Source of the DNA: Laedolimicola sp934402125
GTDB lineage: Bacteria; Bacillota; Clostridia; Lachnospirales; Lachnospiraceae
Direction of reading: 5' to 3'
DNA: 64,000 nt
Assembly: GCF_052065835.1 (NCBI RefSeq)
Contig: NZ_JBQHTG010000002.1
Location: 248,001 to 312,000, forward strand
Part shown: piece after piece, positions 32,680 to 41,391 of the stretch
Layout of the letters: each line of letters begins with the position of its first letter
Position numbering within the stretch: position 1 is the stretch's first letter
The notes under the pieces: model-generated
What the model saw: the letters and a program-made list of their open reading frames with translations, nothing else
What the model was told of the DNA's origin: nothing
Database searches by the model: none
Program-made: the position numbers and the translations under genes

Positions 32680-33612
32680 ATGTTTTATTCGATTCACAAT
32701 AAGGAAATCCGGGAAATCAGCCTGGAGCAGCTGGATTTCCATGACATCTGTGTGGGGTATCTGACGCTGGATGAATTGAAAAGCTGTTATCAGGAGTTGG
32801 GCCTTTCGGAGGTGGCGGTGAAAGACTGTATGACGGATTTTACCCATTTCCGGACCAGTATGGATGTATACGATGAGTTCAGCTTCGGTATGATCAATAT
32901 CGTGGATATCCTGAATCTGAGCACCCGCCGGAACCGGATTGGTTTTTTTATTAAGAAAAATCTGTTTGTTATGGTGAAAATCATTGACAAGGAGGACAGC
33001 ATCCGTCAGATGTTCCTGGACGCCATCGGACGGTTCCGTCAGAATGCTACTATGGAGAAGGTGATCTACGGTGTGCTGGAGCGTCTTTTGTCCAGCGGCA
33101 ACCGGGGTCTGGTCATGACGGAACGGCAGATTATCGCCATGGAGCGGGAAGTGGTCAACGGCAAGGTGGATCCGGAGCTGAATACAGAGATTTTCGATCT
33201 GCGGAACCGGCTGTCTACACTGAAGAATTATTACGAGCAGCTTATTGATATCGGAGAATCCCTGCAGGAGAATGAAAATGACTTGTTTGAGGAAGAGGAT
33301 CTTCGCTATTTTAAGATTTTCACAGACAAATCTGAGCGTCTGAGCAACAATACCCAGCTGCTCTGCGATAACCTGATTCATCTGCGGGAAGCCATGGACG
33401 CTACGCTGAACTACAATCTGAACAATACCATGAAGCTGTTTACCATGGTGACTATCATATTCCAGCCGCTGACACTGATCGTTGGCTGGTACGGTATGAA
33501 TTTTAAATTTATGCCGGAGCTGAATATGCGGTTTGGCTATCTGTATGTCATTATACTGAGCATTGTGGTGGTAGGCGCGATTCTGTACTGGTTTAAGAAG
33601 AGAAAGTTCTGA
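32680..33612 (+). CDS. corA: CorA-family magnesium/divalent cation transporter
   Basis: A 310-residue CorA family channel. A large cytoplasmic N-terminal domain with a long helical stretch (about 160-250) is followed by two C-terminal membrane segments. The first ends in the pore signature GMN (272-274) within GWYGMNF. The short basic tail FKKRKF is cytoplasmic. It probably assembles as a pentamer and admits Mg2+, although some members carry Co2+, Ni2+ or Zn2+. AGGAAGG lies about 7 bases upstream of the ATG. Confidence 0.9.
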   Translation: MFYSIHNKEIREISLEQLDFHDICVGYLTLDELKSCYQELGLSEVAVKDCMTDFTHFRTSMDVYDEFSFGMINIVDILNLSTRRNRIGFFIKKNLFVMVKIIDKEDSIRQMFLDAIGRFRQNATMEKVIYGVLERLLSSGNRGLVMTERQIIAMEREVVNGKVDPELNTEIFDLRNRLSTLKNYYEQLIDIGESLQENENDLFEEEDLRYFKIFTDKSERLSNNTQLLCDNLIHLREAMDATLNYNLNNTMKLFTMVTIIFQPLTLIVGWYGMNFKFMPELNMRFGYLYVIILSIVVVGAILYWFKKRKF

Positions 33613-33656
33613 TGGGACTTTTGTAAATAGAATTTTCAAAGGATAGGAACAATAGC

Positions 33657-34682
33657 ATGAAAACAAGTGATTTCTATTATGATTTACCCCAGGAGCTGAT
33701 TGCCCAGGATCCGCTGGAGGATCGCAGCAGCTCCCGTTTAATGGTGCTGGACAAAAAAACGGGACAGGTGGAGCACCGGATTTTTCGGGATATCGTCGAT
33801 TACCTGAATCCGGGAGACTGTCTGGTAGTCAATAATACCAAGGTAATTCCCGCCCGTCTGATGGGCGTCAAGGAGGATACCGGCGCGCATATCGAAGTGC
33901 TGCTTCTGAAGCGGAAGGCGGACAATGTGTGGGAAACTCTGGTAAAGCCGGGAAAAAAGGCGAGACCCGGAGCCCGCATTGATTTTGGCGACGGCCTGTT
34001 AAAGGCTGAGGTCCTGGAAGTGGTGGATGAGGGAAATCGTCTGATTCGGTTTGAGTTTGACGGTATTTTCGAAGAGATTCTGGATAAGCTGGGACAGATG
34101 CCCCTGCCGCCCTATATCACCCATCAGTTAAAGGATAAAAACCGTTACCAGACCGTGTACGCAAAGCATGAGGGATCTGCGGCAGCGCCGACGGCGGGAC
34201 TTCACTTTACGCCGGAGCTTCTGGAAAAAATTCAGGAAAAGGGCATTAAACTGGCGCATGTAACCCTGCATGTGGGCCTGGGTACCTTCCGGCCGGTTAA
34301 GGTGGACGATGTAACCCAGCATCATATGCATTCGGAATTTTATATGGTGGAAGAGGATCAGGCCAGACTAATCAATGAGACAAAGGCTGCGGGCGGCCGC
34401 GTGATCTGCGTGGGTACCACCAGCTGCCGTACCCTGGAGTCTGCCACCGGAGAAGACGGTATCCTGAAAGCGGGAAGCGGCTGGACGGAAATCTTTATTT
34501 ATCCCGGATACCGGTTTAAGATCATGGACGCGCTGATTACGAATTTCCATCTGCCGGAATCTACCCTGCTGATGCTGGTATCGGCTTTCGCAGATAAAGA
34601 AAAGATTATGAAGGCATACGAAGAAGCAGTAAGAGAGCGATATCGGTTCTTTAGCTTCGGGGACGCGATGTTTATCAAATAA
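33657..34682 (+). CDS. queA: S-adenosylmethionine:tRNA ribosyltransferase-isomerase (queuosine synthesis)
   Basis: QueA transfers and isomerises the ribose of S-adenosylmethionine onto preQ1 in tRNA, giving epoxyqueuosine. The 341 residues are full length. It starts MKTSDFYYDLPQELIAQDP, with VVNNTKVIPARL, GSAAAPTAGLHF, and HVTLHVGLGTFRPV, all diagnostic, and ends in RYRFFSFGDAMFI. No tgt gene is adjacent within the window; the next genes are convergent. An AGGATAGGAA stretch precedes the ATG. A strong symmetrical hairpin separates it from aroA. Confidence 0.97.
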   Translation: MKTSDFYYDLPQELIAQDPLEDRSSSRLMVLDKKTGQVEHRIFRDIVDYLNPGDCLVVNNTKVIPARLMGVKEDTGAHIEVLLLKRKADNVWETLVKPGKKARPGARIDFGDGLLKAEVLEVVDEGNRLIRFEFDGIFEEILDKLGQMPLPPYITHQLKDKNRYQTVYAKHEGSAAAPTAGLHFTPELLEKIQEKGIKLAHVTLHVGLGTFRPVKVDDVTQHHMHSEFYMVEEDQARLINETKAAGGRVICVGTTSCRTLESATGEDGILKAGSGWTEIFIYPGYRFKIMDALITNFHLPESTLLMLVSAFADKEKIMKAYEEAVRERYRFFSFGDAMFIK

Positions 34683-34705
34683 CATTGAAAATATACATGT
34701 AACAA

Positions 34706-34735
34706 ATAAGAGCGAGGCCGTGGCCTCGCTCTTAT
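34706..34735. terminator. bidirectional hairpin between queA and aroA
   Basis: ATAAGAGCGAGGCC (34706-34719) pairs perfectly with GGCCTCGCTCTTAT (34722-34735), 14 bp between two convergent genes. T tracts are short on either side, so termination strength is uncertain. Confidence 0.75.
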
Positions 34736-36013
34736 CTATCGCTGTAGTTTTTCTAAATCTTTGTAAAAGGTGGGATAGGAGATGGTGACGCAGTCCGCGC
34801 CCTGAATCCGGGTTTCTCCGTCCGCGTTCAGTGCCGCTATCGCAAAGGACATGGCAATCCGGTGATCCAGATGGCTGTCGATAACAGCTCCGTGAAGCGG
34901 ATAACCGCCTTCGATGATCATACCGTCCTCGGTGGCTGTTACGTGAGCGCCCATGGCGGTGAGATTTTCCGTCATAACTGCGATTCGGTCGGATTCCTTG
35001 ACCTTCAACTCAGCGGCGTCCCGGATCAGGGTGGTGCCTTCTGCGAAGCAGGCCATCACAGCAAGGATGGGAAGCTCATCGATGAGGGTAGGGATCAGAT
35101 CGCCTTCGATGGTACAGCCCTTGAGGGAGGAGGTGCGGACCAGCAGATCTGCGGTGGGTTCCCCGCTGTCTGCATTTTCATTCAGAAGGGTCACATCGGC
35201 GTTCATCAGTCTGCAGATCTTTAGAATACCGTCCCGGGTGGGATTGATTCCCACGTTTCGGATCAGGATCTCCGAATCCGGCGTGATACAGCCTGCCGCG
35301 ATAAAGTAGGCGGCAGAGGAGATATCCCCCGGCACGTTGACCTTCTGTCCGGTAAGCTCTGGCTCTGGCTGAATGGTGGCGGTGGTTCCCTCTGTCCGCA
35401 CGTCCGCGCCAAAGAAATATAACATCAGCTCCGAATGGTTCCGGGACAGGGCAGGTTCTGTGACGCTGGTAGGAGCGTCTGCGTAAAGACCGGCCAGAAG
35501 GATGGCGGATTTCACCTGGGCAGAGGCTACCTTTGTGGTATAGTGAATGCCATGGAGGGAACGTCCCTGAATTCGCAGGGGCGCGCAGCCGTTGCCGCGG
35601 ATGCTTTCGATGGAAGCGCCCATCTGGCTTAAGGGTTCCATGATTCGACCCATGGGCCGTTTCTGGATGGAAGCGTCTCCGGTCAGGGTGGTTTCGAAAT
35701 TCTGGCCGCTCAGAATACCGGAAATCAGGCGGGTGGTTGTGCCGCTGTTTCCGGCGTCCAGAAGCTGCTCCGGCGCGGAAAGACCGTGAAGTCCCCGGCC
35801 ATGGATCAGAATCCGCTCGTTCTTATCCTCAACCGTGATACCCAGGCGGCGGAAGCAGTCGATGGTGGAGAGACAGTCCGCGCCCCTTAAGAATCCGGTA
35901 ACCTCTGTAGTGCCCTCCGCCAGGGAACCGAACATAACGGCCCGGTGGGAGATGGATTTGTCTCCGGGAATGGTAATTTCGCCGCGTAAACGCTGTGTGC
36001 GTGTGAATTTCAT
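34736..36013 (-). CDS. aroA: 3-phosphoshikimate 1-carboxyvinyltransferase (EPSP synthase)
   Basis: EPSP synthase joins shikimate 3-phosphate and phosphoenolpyruvate in aromatic amino acid synthesis. The 425 residues have two inside-out alpha/beta domains. PGDKSISHR (16-24) and LDAGNSGTTTRL (85-96) are the substrate signatures; KESDR appears near residue 337. AGNSGTTTR has a threonine after GT where glyphosate-sensitive class I enzymes have A-M-R, placing it near the class II pattern seen in Firmicutes. The start is the ATG at 36013 with AGGAG 7 bases upstream; a frame 21 bases longer overlaps tyrA. It is downstream of tyrA in the same transcript. Confidence 0.96.
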   Translation of the reverse strand: MKFTRTQRLRGEITIPGDKSISHRAVMFGSLAEGTTEVTGFLRGADCLSTIDCFRRLGITVEDKNERILIHGRGLHGLSAPEQLLDAGNSGTTTRLISGILSGQNFETTLTGDASIQKRPMGRIMEPLSQMGASIESIRGNGCAPLRIQGRSLHGIHYTTKVASAQVKSAILLAGLYADAPTSVTEPALSRNHSELMLYFFGADVRTEGTTATIQPEPELTGQKVNVPGDISSAAYFIAAGCITPDSEILIRNVGINPTRDGILKICRLMNADVTLLNENADSGEPTADLLVRTSSLKGCTIEGDLIPTLIDELPILAVMACFAEGTTLIRDAAELKVKESDRIAVMTENLTAMGAHVTATEDGMIIEGGYPLHGAVIDSHLDHRIAMSFAIAALNADGETRIQGADCVTISYPTFYKDLEKLQR

Positions 36014-36023
36014 AAGGGTTCTC

Positions 36024-37121
36024 CTAACGTTCATAAATGGTGTAGTGGTATCTGCGAAGAAGCTCTACCGCTTTTTTGTATGCATCCTCTTCATAAAGCT
36101 CTACCCGAAGCACGGCTTCCTCGAACTCCCGGTTGTGAATGATACCGATATTCTTCAGGCTGATGCCGCCGGATGCCAGAATGGTAGCCAGGGTAGCGAT
36201 ACCGCCCGCCTCGTCCACCATATCGCAGTAAAAGGCGTAGTTTTTCTTTAACGGGCCCATGGAAGCCTCGGGAATGGAATTGCGGTAATCCCGGGAGACG
36301 GCAAAAAAGTCATGAATCTTTCCGGCTTCCTTTCCAATGAGCTCTGCCCGGAGGCGGGAGAGCTGCTGCTGATAATGATCCAGCGCCCGGAGGATATTTT
36401 CCGAGTTAGTCATACAGATCTGTTCCCACATATCGGGAGAGGAGGAGGCAATTCGTGTAATATCCTTGAAACCGCCGGCGGCGATACGTTTCATCAGCTC
36501 CTCGGGGCCGTCCAGATCCTTTACCAGCTCCACCAGGGAGGAGGCAATGAGATGGGGCAGATGGCTGACACAGGCTGTGATAAAGTCGTGCTGCCGGTAA
36601 TCGAGAACCATCGGAAGGGCTTTCAGGGAGGAGACAAGCTCCACGAAGTCCGTTATGGTGTCAGAGGGAATGCCCTCGCCCGGCGTTATAATATAGTAGG
36701 CGTTTTCAATCAGATGGGCTTTGGAATTTTCATAGCCGGTTTTTTCCGACCCCGCCATGGGGTGACCGCCGATAAACTGATCGGTCAGTCCCAGGGCCGC
36801 CACTTTTTCATGAATATCCGTCTTTGTGCTGCCCACGTCTGTCAGAAGACAGGTCTTGGGCAGTATCGGCTTCAGCTGCTCCAGATACCGGGCGTTGGTG
36901 GATACCGGGGCGCAGAGAAAGATGAGATCGCAGGCGGCAAAATCCGAACCCACTTTGGTACAGGCGGTATCGATAATTCCTTCCTCCACGGCCAGCTTCA
37001 GGGTGTCCTGGCTTCTCATATAGGCTATCATCCGGACCTCCGGGTGATAAGCGCGAATGGCTTTCGCGATGGAACCCCCGATGAGCCCCAGACCGATAAA
37101 GCCGATGGTTTTACTTTTCAT
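36024..37121 (-). CDS. tyrA: prephenate dehydrogenase with C-terminal ACT domain
   Basis: NAD-dependent prephenate dehydrogenase making 4-hydroxyphenylpyruvate for tyrosine, 365 residues. The Rossmann fold starts with IGFIGLGLIGGS (GxGxxG at 10-15). GGHPMAGSE (118-126) contains the catalytic histidine His120. The helical dimerisation domain follows, with ACVSHLPH. An ACT-type domain from about residue 295 (GGIATLATILASGGISLKNIGI) would bind tyrosine for feedback control. AGGAG lies 7 bases upstream. It forms an operon with aroA, which starts 10 bases after its stop. Confidence 0.94.
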   Translation of the reverse strand: MKSKTIGFIGLGLIGGSIAKAIRAYHPEVRMIAYMRSQDTLKLAVEEGIIDTACTKVGSDFAACDLIFLCAPVSTNARYLEQLKPILPKTCLLTDVGSTKTDIHEKVAALGLTDQFIGGHPMAGSEKTGYENSKAHLIENAYYIITPGEGIPSDTITDFVELVSSLKALPMVLDYRQHDFITACVSHLPHLIASSLVELVKDLDGPEELMKRIAAGGFKDITRIASSSPDMWEQICMTNSENILRALDHYQQQLSRLRAELIGKEAGKIHDFFAVSRDYRNSIPEASMGPLKKNYAFYCDMVDEAGGIATLATILASGGISLKNIGIIHNREFEEAVLRVELYEEDAYKKAVELLRRYHYTIYER

Positions 37122-37161
37122 GATGAAACTCCTTTGTGTGCAATGAAATCTCTAAGGTCTA

Positions 37162-37190
37162 AGTTTAAGGTCTTTTCCCGGAAATGTCAA
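37162..37190 (-). promoter_or_regulatory. promoter for tyrA-aroA
   Basis: On the minus strand TTGACA (37190 to 37185), 17 bp spacer, TAAACT (37167 to 37162), 40 bases upstream of the tyrA ATG. No T-box or other leader fits in the short 5' region. Confidence 0.75.
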
Positions 37191-37294
37191 CACTATCCAA
37201 CTTTAAAGTGAAAAAGTAATTAAGTGCCATTTGCAAAGTGCTGTATAAAAATTTGTGAAAATAGAAATTACTTGTAAAAAATATATAAAAATAC

Positions 37295-37323
37295 TTGCAT
37301 TATTGTCAGAATCTTAGTAAAAT
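37295..37323 (+). promoter_or_regulatory. promoter for the EF-G paralogue
   Basis: TTGCAT (37295-37300), 17 bp spacer, TAAAAT (37318-37323). The leader is about 90 bases, AT-rich, with GGAGGAAG before the ATG. Confidence 0.75.
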
Positions 37324-37420
37324 ATATCCATGGTGTTCCGATGCCTTTCATTTACAAAATGAGAAATTTGACAGATGAAATATCCGGAACTATAAAATTA
37401 TTGTAATCGGAGGAAGAGGC

Positions 37421-39502
37421 ATGAATATTTACACAACTGACAAAATTCGTAACGTAGTTCTTCTTGGTCACGGCGGCTGCGGCAAGACCAGTCTGGTGGA
37501 AGCTATGGCATATGTGTCCGGTCTGACTACCCGTATCGGCAAGGTAACTGACGGTAATACCATCAGTGATTATGATAAGGAAGAGATTAAGAGAAAGTTC
37601 TCAATTACTACATCTGTGGTTCCTCTGATCTGGCAGGATTGTAAGATGAATCTCCTGGACACTCCGGGATATTTTGATTTTGTAGGCGAGGCAGAAGAAG
37701 CCGTAGCAGCTGCGGACGCGGCGATCATCGTCGTTTCCGGTAAGGCAGGCGTGGAAGTGGGAACCCAGAAGGCGTGGGATCTCTGTGAAAAGTATAAGCT
37801 GCCCAGAATGTTCTTTGTATCTGAGATGGACGTGGATAATGCTTCCTTCCGTCAGGTGGTACAGGATCTGACCGATCTGTATGGCAAGAAGATCGCGCCC
37901 TTCTATCAGCCTATCCGTGAAAATGAGAAGTTTGTAGGCTACATCAATGTCTGCAAGATGAAGGGCCGCCGCTTTACCGGTATCGGCACCCGCGAAGAGT
38001 GCGAGATTCCCGAATACTCCAAGGATAACCTGGCTATCTGCCGTGAGGCGCTTCTGGATGCAGTGGCAGAGACCTCGGACGAATTTATGGAGCGTTATTT
38101 CAATGGCGAGGAGTTTACCTTCAGCGAGATTCGCGCAGCTATGAAGTTTAATGTATGCGACGGCACCGTAATTCCGGTGTCCATGGGATCCAGTACCGAG
38201 CTCCGCAACATCCACAACCTGATGAATGATATCGTAGAGCTGTTCCCCAGCCCGGATAAGAAGACCTGCAACGGTATTAATACCAAGACCAACGAGATTT
38301 TTGAGGCGAATTACGATTTCTCCAAGGCAAAATCTGCGTATGTATTCAAGACCATCGTGGATCCCTTTATCGGAAAGTATTCTCTGATTAAGGTGACCTC
38401 CGGTGTAATCAAGTCCGACGATACGCTGTACAACCAGGATAAGGACGTAGAGGAGAAGCTGAATAAGCTGTATATTATGCAGGGAAATAAGCCCATCGAG
38501 ATTACCGAGCTCCATGCAGGCGACATCGGAGCCATCGGCAAGCTGGCCAATACCCGGACCGGCGATACCCTGTCTACCAAGGCTACGCCGATTATATTCG
38601 GAAAAACAGAGATTTCCAAGCCCTACACTTATATGAGATATAAGGCAAAGAATAAGGGCGATGAGGATAAGATTTCCCAGGCTCTGTCCAAGATGATGGA
38701 AGAGGATCTGACTTTAAAGAGCGTTAATGATTCGGAAAACCGTCAGACTCTGCTCTATGGCATGGGCGATCAGCATCTGGATGTGGTTGTGAGCAAGCTG
38801 GAGGAGAAGTTCAAGGTATCGGTAGAGCTTTCCAAGCCGAAGGTTGCTTTCCGGGAGACCATTAAGAAGAAAGCAGATGTGGATTCCAAGTATAAGAAAC
38901 AGTCCGGCGGACATGGCCAGTACGGTCACGTAAAGATGACCTTCGAGCCCTCCGGTGATCTGGAGACGCCTTATGTATTTGAGCAGGTAGTTGTAGGCGG
39001 CGCGGTTCCGAAGAACTATTTCCCGGCAGTGGAAAAGGGTATTCAGGAATCCGTAGCGAAGGGACCTCTGGCCGGATATCCGGTAGTAGGCGTGAAGGCG
39101 GTTCTTTATGACGGATCCTACCATCCGGTAGATTCCTCTGAGATGGCGTTCAAGACCGCGGCAAGCCAGGCCTTCAAGAAGGGCTTTATGGACGCAGGTC
39201 CGGTTCTTCTGGAGCCGATTGTAACGATGACCGTAACCGTTCCGGATAAGTATACCGGCGATGTCATGGGAGATCTGAACAAGAGACGCGGCCGTGTGCT
39301 GGGTATGAATCCGGTAGCCGGCGGCAAGCAGGAGGTAGTGGCAGATGTTCCGATGACGGAGATCTTCGGTTATTCTACAGACCTTCGCTCCATGACCGGC
39401 GGAAGCGGTGAATTTGCTTATGAATTCGCGCGTTACGAGCAGGCTCCGTCTGACGTACAGGCGAAGGAAGTGGAAGCAAGAGCGGCTGAGAGCGCAGAAT
39501 AA
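37421..39502 (+). CDS. elongation factor G-like GTPase (EF-G paralogue)
   Basis: A 693-residue translation GTPase with the complete EF-G domain order (G, II, III, IV, V). The GTPase motifs are divergent from true EF-G: G1 is GHGGCGKTS (16-24) where EF-G has AHIDAGKTT, G3 is DTPGYFDF (80-87) where EF-G has DTPGHVDF (the catalytic histidine is replaced by tyrosine), and G4 is SEMD (134-137) instead of NKMD. Domain IV keeps SGGHGQYGHVKM. This fits the EF-G-like paralogue found besides fusA in Clostridia and other phyla, whose role (recycling, special translation or regulation) is unsettled. It stands alone, with its own promoter and terminator, not in the rpsL-rpsG-fusA-tuf operon. Confidence 0.9.
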   Translation: MNIYTTDKIRNVVLLGHGGCGKTSLVEAMAYVSGLTTRIGKVTDGNTISDYDKEEIKRKFSITTSVVPLIWQDCKMNLLDTPGYFDFVGEAEEAVAAADAAIIVVSGKAGVEVGTQKAWDLCEKYKLPRMFFVSEMDVDNASFRQVVQDLTDLYGKKIAPFYQPIRENEKFVGYINVCKMKGRRFTGIGTREECEIPEYSKDNLAICREALLDAVAETSDEFMERYFNGEEFTFSEIRAAMKFNVCDGTVIPVSMGSSTELRNIHNLMNDIVELFPSPDKKTCNGINTKTNEIFEANYDFSKAKSAYVFKTIVDPFIGKYSLIKVTSGVIKSDDTLYNQDKDVEEKLNKLYIMQGNKPIEITELHAGDIGAIGKLANTRTGDTLSTKATPIIFGKTEISKPYTYMRYKAKNKGDEDKISQALSKMMEEDLTLKSVNDSENRQTLLYGMGDQHLDVVVSKLEEKFKVSVELSKPKVAFRETIKKKADVDSKYKKQSGGHGQYGHVKMTFEPSGDLETPYVFEQVVVGGAVPKNYFPAVEKGIQESVAKGPLAGYPVVGVKAVLYDGSYHPVDSSEMAFKTAASQAFKKGFMDAGPVLLEPIVTMTVTVPDKYTGDVMGDLNKRRGRVLGMNPVAGGKQEVVADVPMTEIFGYSTDLRSMTGGSGEFAYEFARYEQAPSDVQAKEVEARAAESAE

Positions 39503-39536
39503 ACAGGGTTTTATGAGATAAGGGGAGATAAAAGAG

Positions 39537-39571
39537 AAGGATGCCCGGCGGTGTAAACCGGGCGTCCTTTT
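39537..39571 (+). terminator. intrinsic terminator after the EF-G paralogue
   Basis: AAGGATGCCCGG (39537-39548) pairs with CCGGGCGTCCTT (39558-39569), one G-U pair, followed by a short T run. Confidence 0.75.
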
Positions 39572-39585
39572 GCGTTTAAAAGTTC

Positions 39586-39614
39586 TTGTAAAATAAATCT
39601 TCGGAGGGTAAAAT
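39586..39614 (+). promoter_or_regulatory. promoter for the ABC exporter operon
   Basis: TTGTAA (39586-39591), 17 bp spacer, TAAAAT (39609-39614), 35 bases before the first ABC gene. Confidence 0.65.
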
Positions 39615-39648
39615 AGAAAAAGAATTCATCTTTCAGAGGAGTTGTGTT

Positions 39649-41391
39649 ATGAAACGGTTATGGAGTTATATGAAGCATTACAAAAAGGAGAGTATCTTAG
39701 GTCCTCTCTTTAAGCTTCTGGAAGCCAGCTTTGAGCTTCTGGTGCCGCTGGTGGTGGCGAATATCATTGATACGGGTATCGCAAGCCGGGACGGCAGCTA
39801 TGTGCTAAAAATGGGCGGCGTCCTGATTCTGCTGGGCTTCGTAGGACTGGCCAGTTCCATTACGGCCCAGTATTTCGCGGCGAAGGCGGCGGTGGGAACC
39901 AGCACGGCCATGCGGAAGGCTTTATTTGAGCATCTGAACAGCTTCTCCTATAAGGAGTTGGATACCATTGGAACCTCCACGCTGATTACCCGGATTACCA
40001 GTGATATCAATCAGGTACAGACCGGTGTGAATCTGGTGCTGCGTTTATTCCTGCGCTCTCCCTTTATCGTATTTGGCGCCATGATCATGGCCTTTACCAT
40101 TGACGTAAGGTGCGCGACGATCTTTGCCGCAGTGATTCCGGTTCTTTTTGTGGTGGTTTTTGCTATCATGGGCGTTACGATTCCCTGGTACCGGAGGGTA
40201 CAGAGTGAGCTGGACCGGGTGCTTCTGCATGTGCGGGAAAATCTGTCCGGTGTCCGTGTGGTACGGGCATTCAACCGGCAGCAGGAGGAGATAAAGACCT
40301 TTCATCGGGACAGCACTGCCCTTATGAACACCCAGCTTTTCGTGGGCCGGATTTCCGGGCTTTTGAATCCCCTGACTTACGCGATTATCAATGCAGCGGT
40401 GATTCTGCTGGTATGGACCGGCGGCCGTCAGGTAGATGCGGGAGTCTTAAGCCAGGGCCAGGTGGTGGCGCTGGTCAATTATATGTCCCAGATTCTCGTG
40501 GAGCTGATTAAGCTGGCCAATCTGATCATCAATGTAACCAAGTCTCTGGCCTGTCTGTCCCGTATCAATAAGATTCTGGATCAGGAAACGGGTATGGCGG
40601 AAGGAACGGTCGGAGAACAGAAGCAGGAGAAGGGAGTTCCCTGTGTGGAATTTAGGGACGTCAGCATTACCTATGAGGAGGGCGCGGACGCGGCCCTGTC
40701 CCATGTGAACTTCCGGGCTTACCCCGGGGAGACCATCGGTATTATCGGCGGCACCGGTTCCGGAAAATCCACTCTGGTGAACCTGATTCCCCGTTTTTAC
40801 GACGCGACAGAGGGAGAAGTGCTGGTGGACGGCCGGAACGTACAGGAGTATACCTATGAGGGCCTGCGCGGAAAGGTGGGCGTTGTTCCCCAGAAGGCGG
40901 TACTGTTCTCCGGTACGATCCGGGAGAACCTCCGGTGGGGAAAAGAGGATGCCACAGACGAAGAACTGTACGCAGCTCTTGAGACCGCCCAGGGCCGTGA
41001 GATCGTGGAAAAGAAAGAAAAGGGTCTGGATACCGAAGTTCTGCAGGGCGGACGCAACCTGTCCGGCGGACAGAGACAGCGTCTGACCATCGCAAGAGCG
41101 CTGGTGCGGGATCCGGAGATCCTGATTCTGGACGACAGTGCTTCGGCTCTGGATTTCGCTACGGACGCGAAGCTTCGGAAGGCTCTGCGGGAGCATAAAG
41201 AAAAGGCTACGGTCTTCCTGGTATCCCAGCGGGCGGCGACTATCCGGCAGGCCAATCAGATTATTGTGCTGGACGACGGCACGGTAGCCGGCATCGGAAA
41301 GCACGAGGAGCTGTATCAGAATTGTGAGGTATATCGGGAGATCTGTAATTCCCAGGTTTCGGCAGAGGAGGAAAAGGCACATGAAGCGTAA
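39649..41391 (+). CDS. heterodimeric ABC exporter, subunit with degenerate Walker B
   Basis: Half-exporter with six membrane segments (about 1-310) and a C-terminal nucleotide-binding domain, 580 residues. Walker A is GGTGSGKS (367-374), the signature is LSGGQ (471-475), and Walker B is ILILDD with Asp496 in the catalytic glutamate position (DDSAS). This aspartate and the altered signature in the partner are the hallmarks of BmrC/LmrC-like subunits of heterodimeric multidrug exporters. The partner gene overlaps by 11 bases. The substrate is unknown; drugs, lipids or peptides are possible. No regulator gene lies next to the pair. Confidence 0.92.
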   Translation: MKRLWSYMKHYKKESILGPLFKLLEASFELLVPLVVANIIDTGIASRDGSYVLKMGGVLILLGFVGLASSITAQYFAAKAAVGTSTAMRKALFEHLNSFSYKELDTIGTSTLITRITSDINQVQTGVNLVLRLFLRSPFIVFGAMIMAFTIDVRCATIFAAVIPVLFVVVFAIMGVTIPWYRRVQSELDRVLLHVRENLSGVRVVRAFNRQQEEIKTFHRDSTALMNTQLFVGRISGLLNPLTYAIINAAVILLVWTGGRQVDAGVLSQGQVVALVNYMSQILVELIKLANLIINVTKSLACLSRINKILDQETGMAEGTVGEQKQEKGVPCVEFRDVSITYEEGADAALSHVNFRAYPGETIGIIGGTGSGKSTLVNLIPRFYDATEGEVLVDGRNVQEYTYEGLRGKVGVVPQKAVLFSGTIRENLRWGKEDATDEELYAALETAQGREIVEKKEKGLDTEVLQGGRNLSGGQRQRLTIARALVRDPEILILDDSASALDFATDAKLRKALREHKEKATVFLVSQRAATIRQANQIIVLDDGTVAGIGKHEELYQNCEVYREICNSQVSAEEEKAHEA

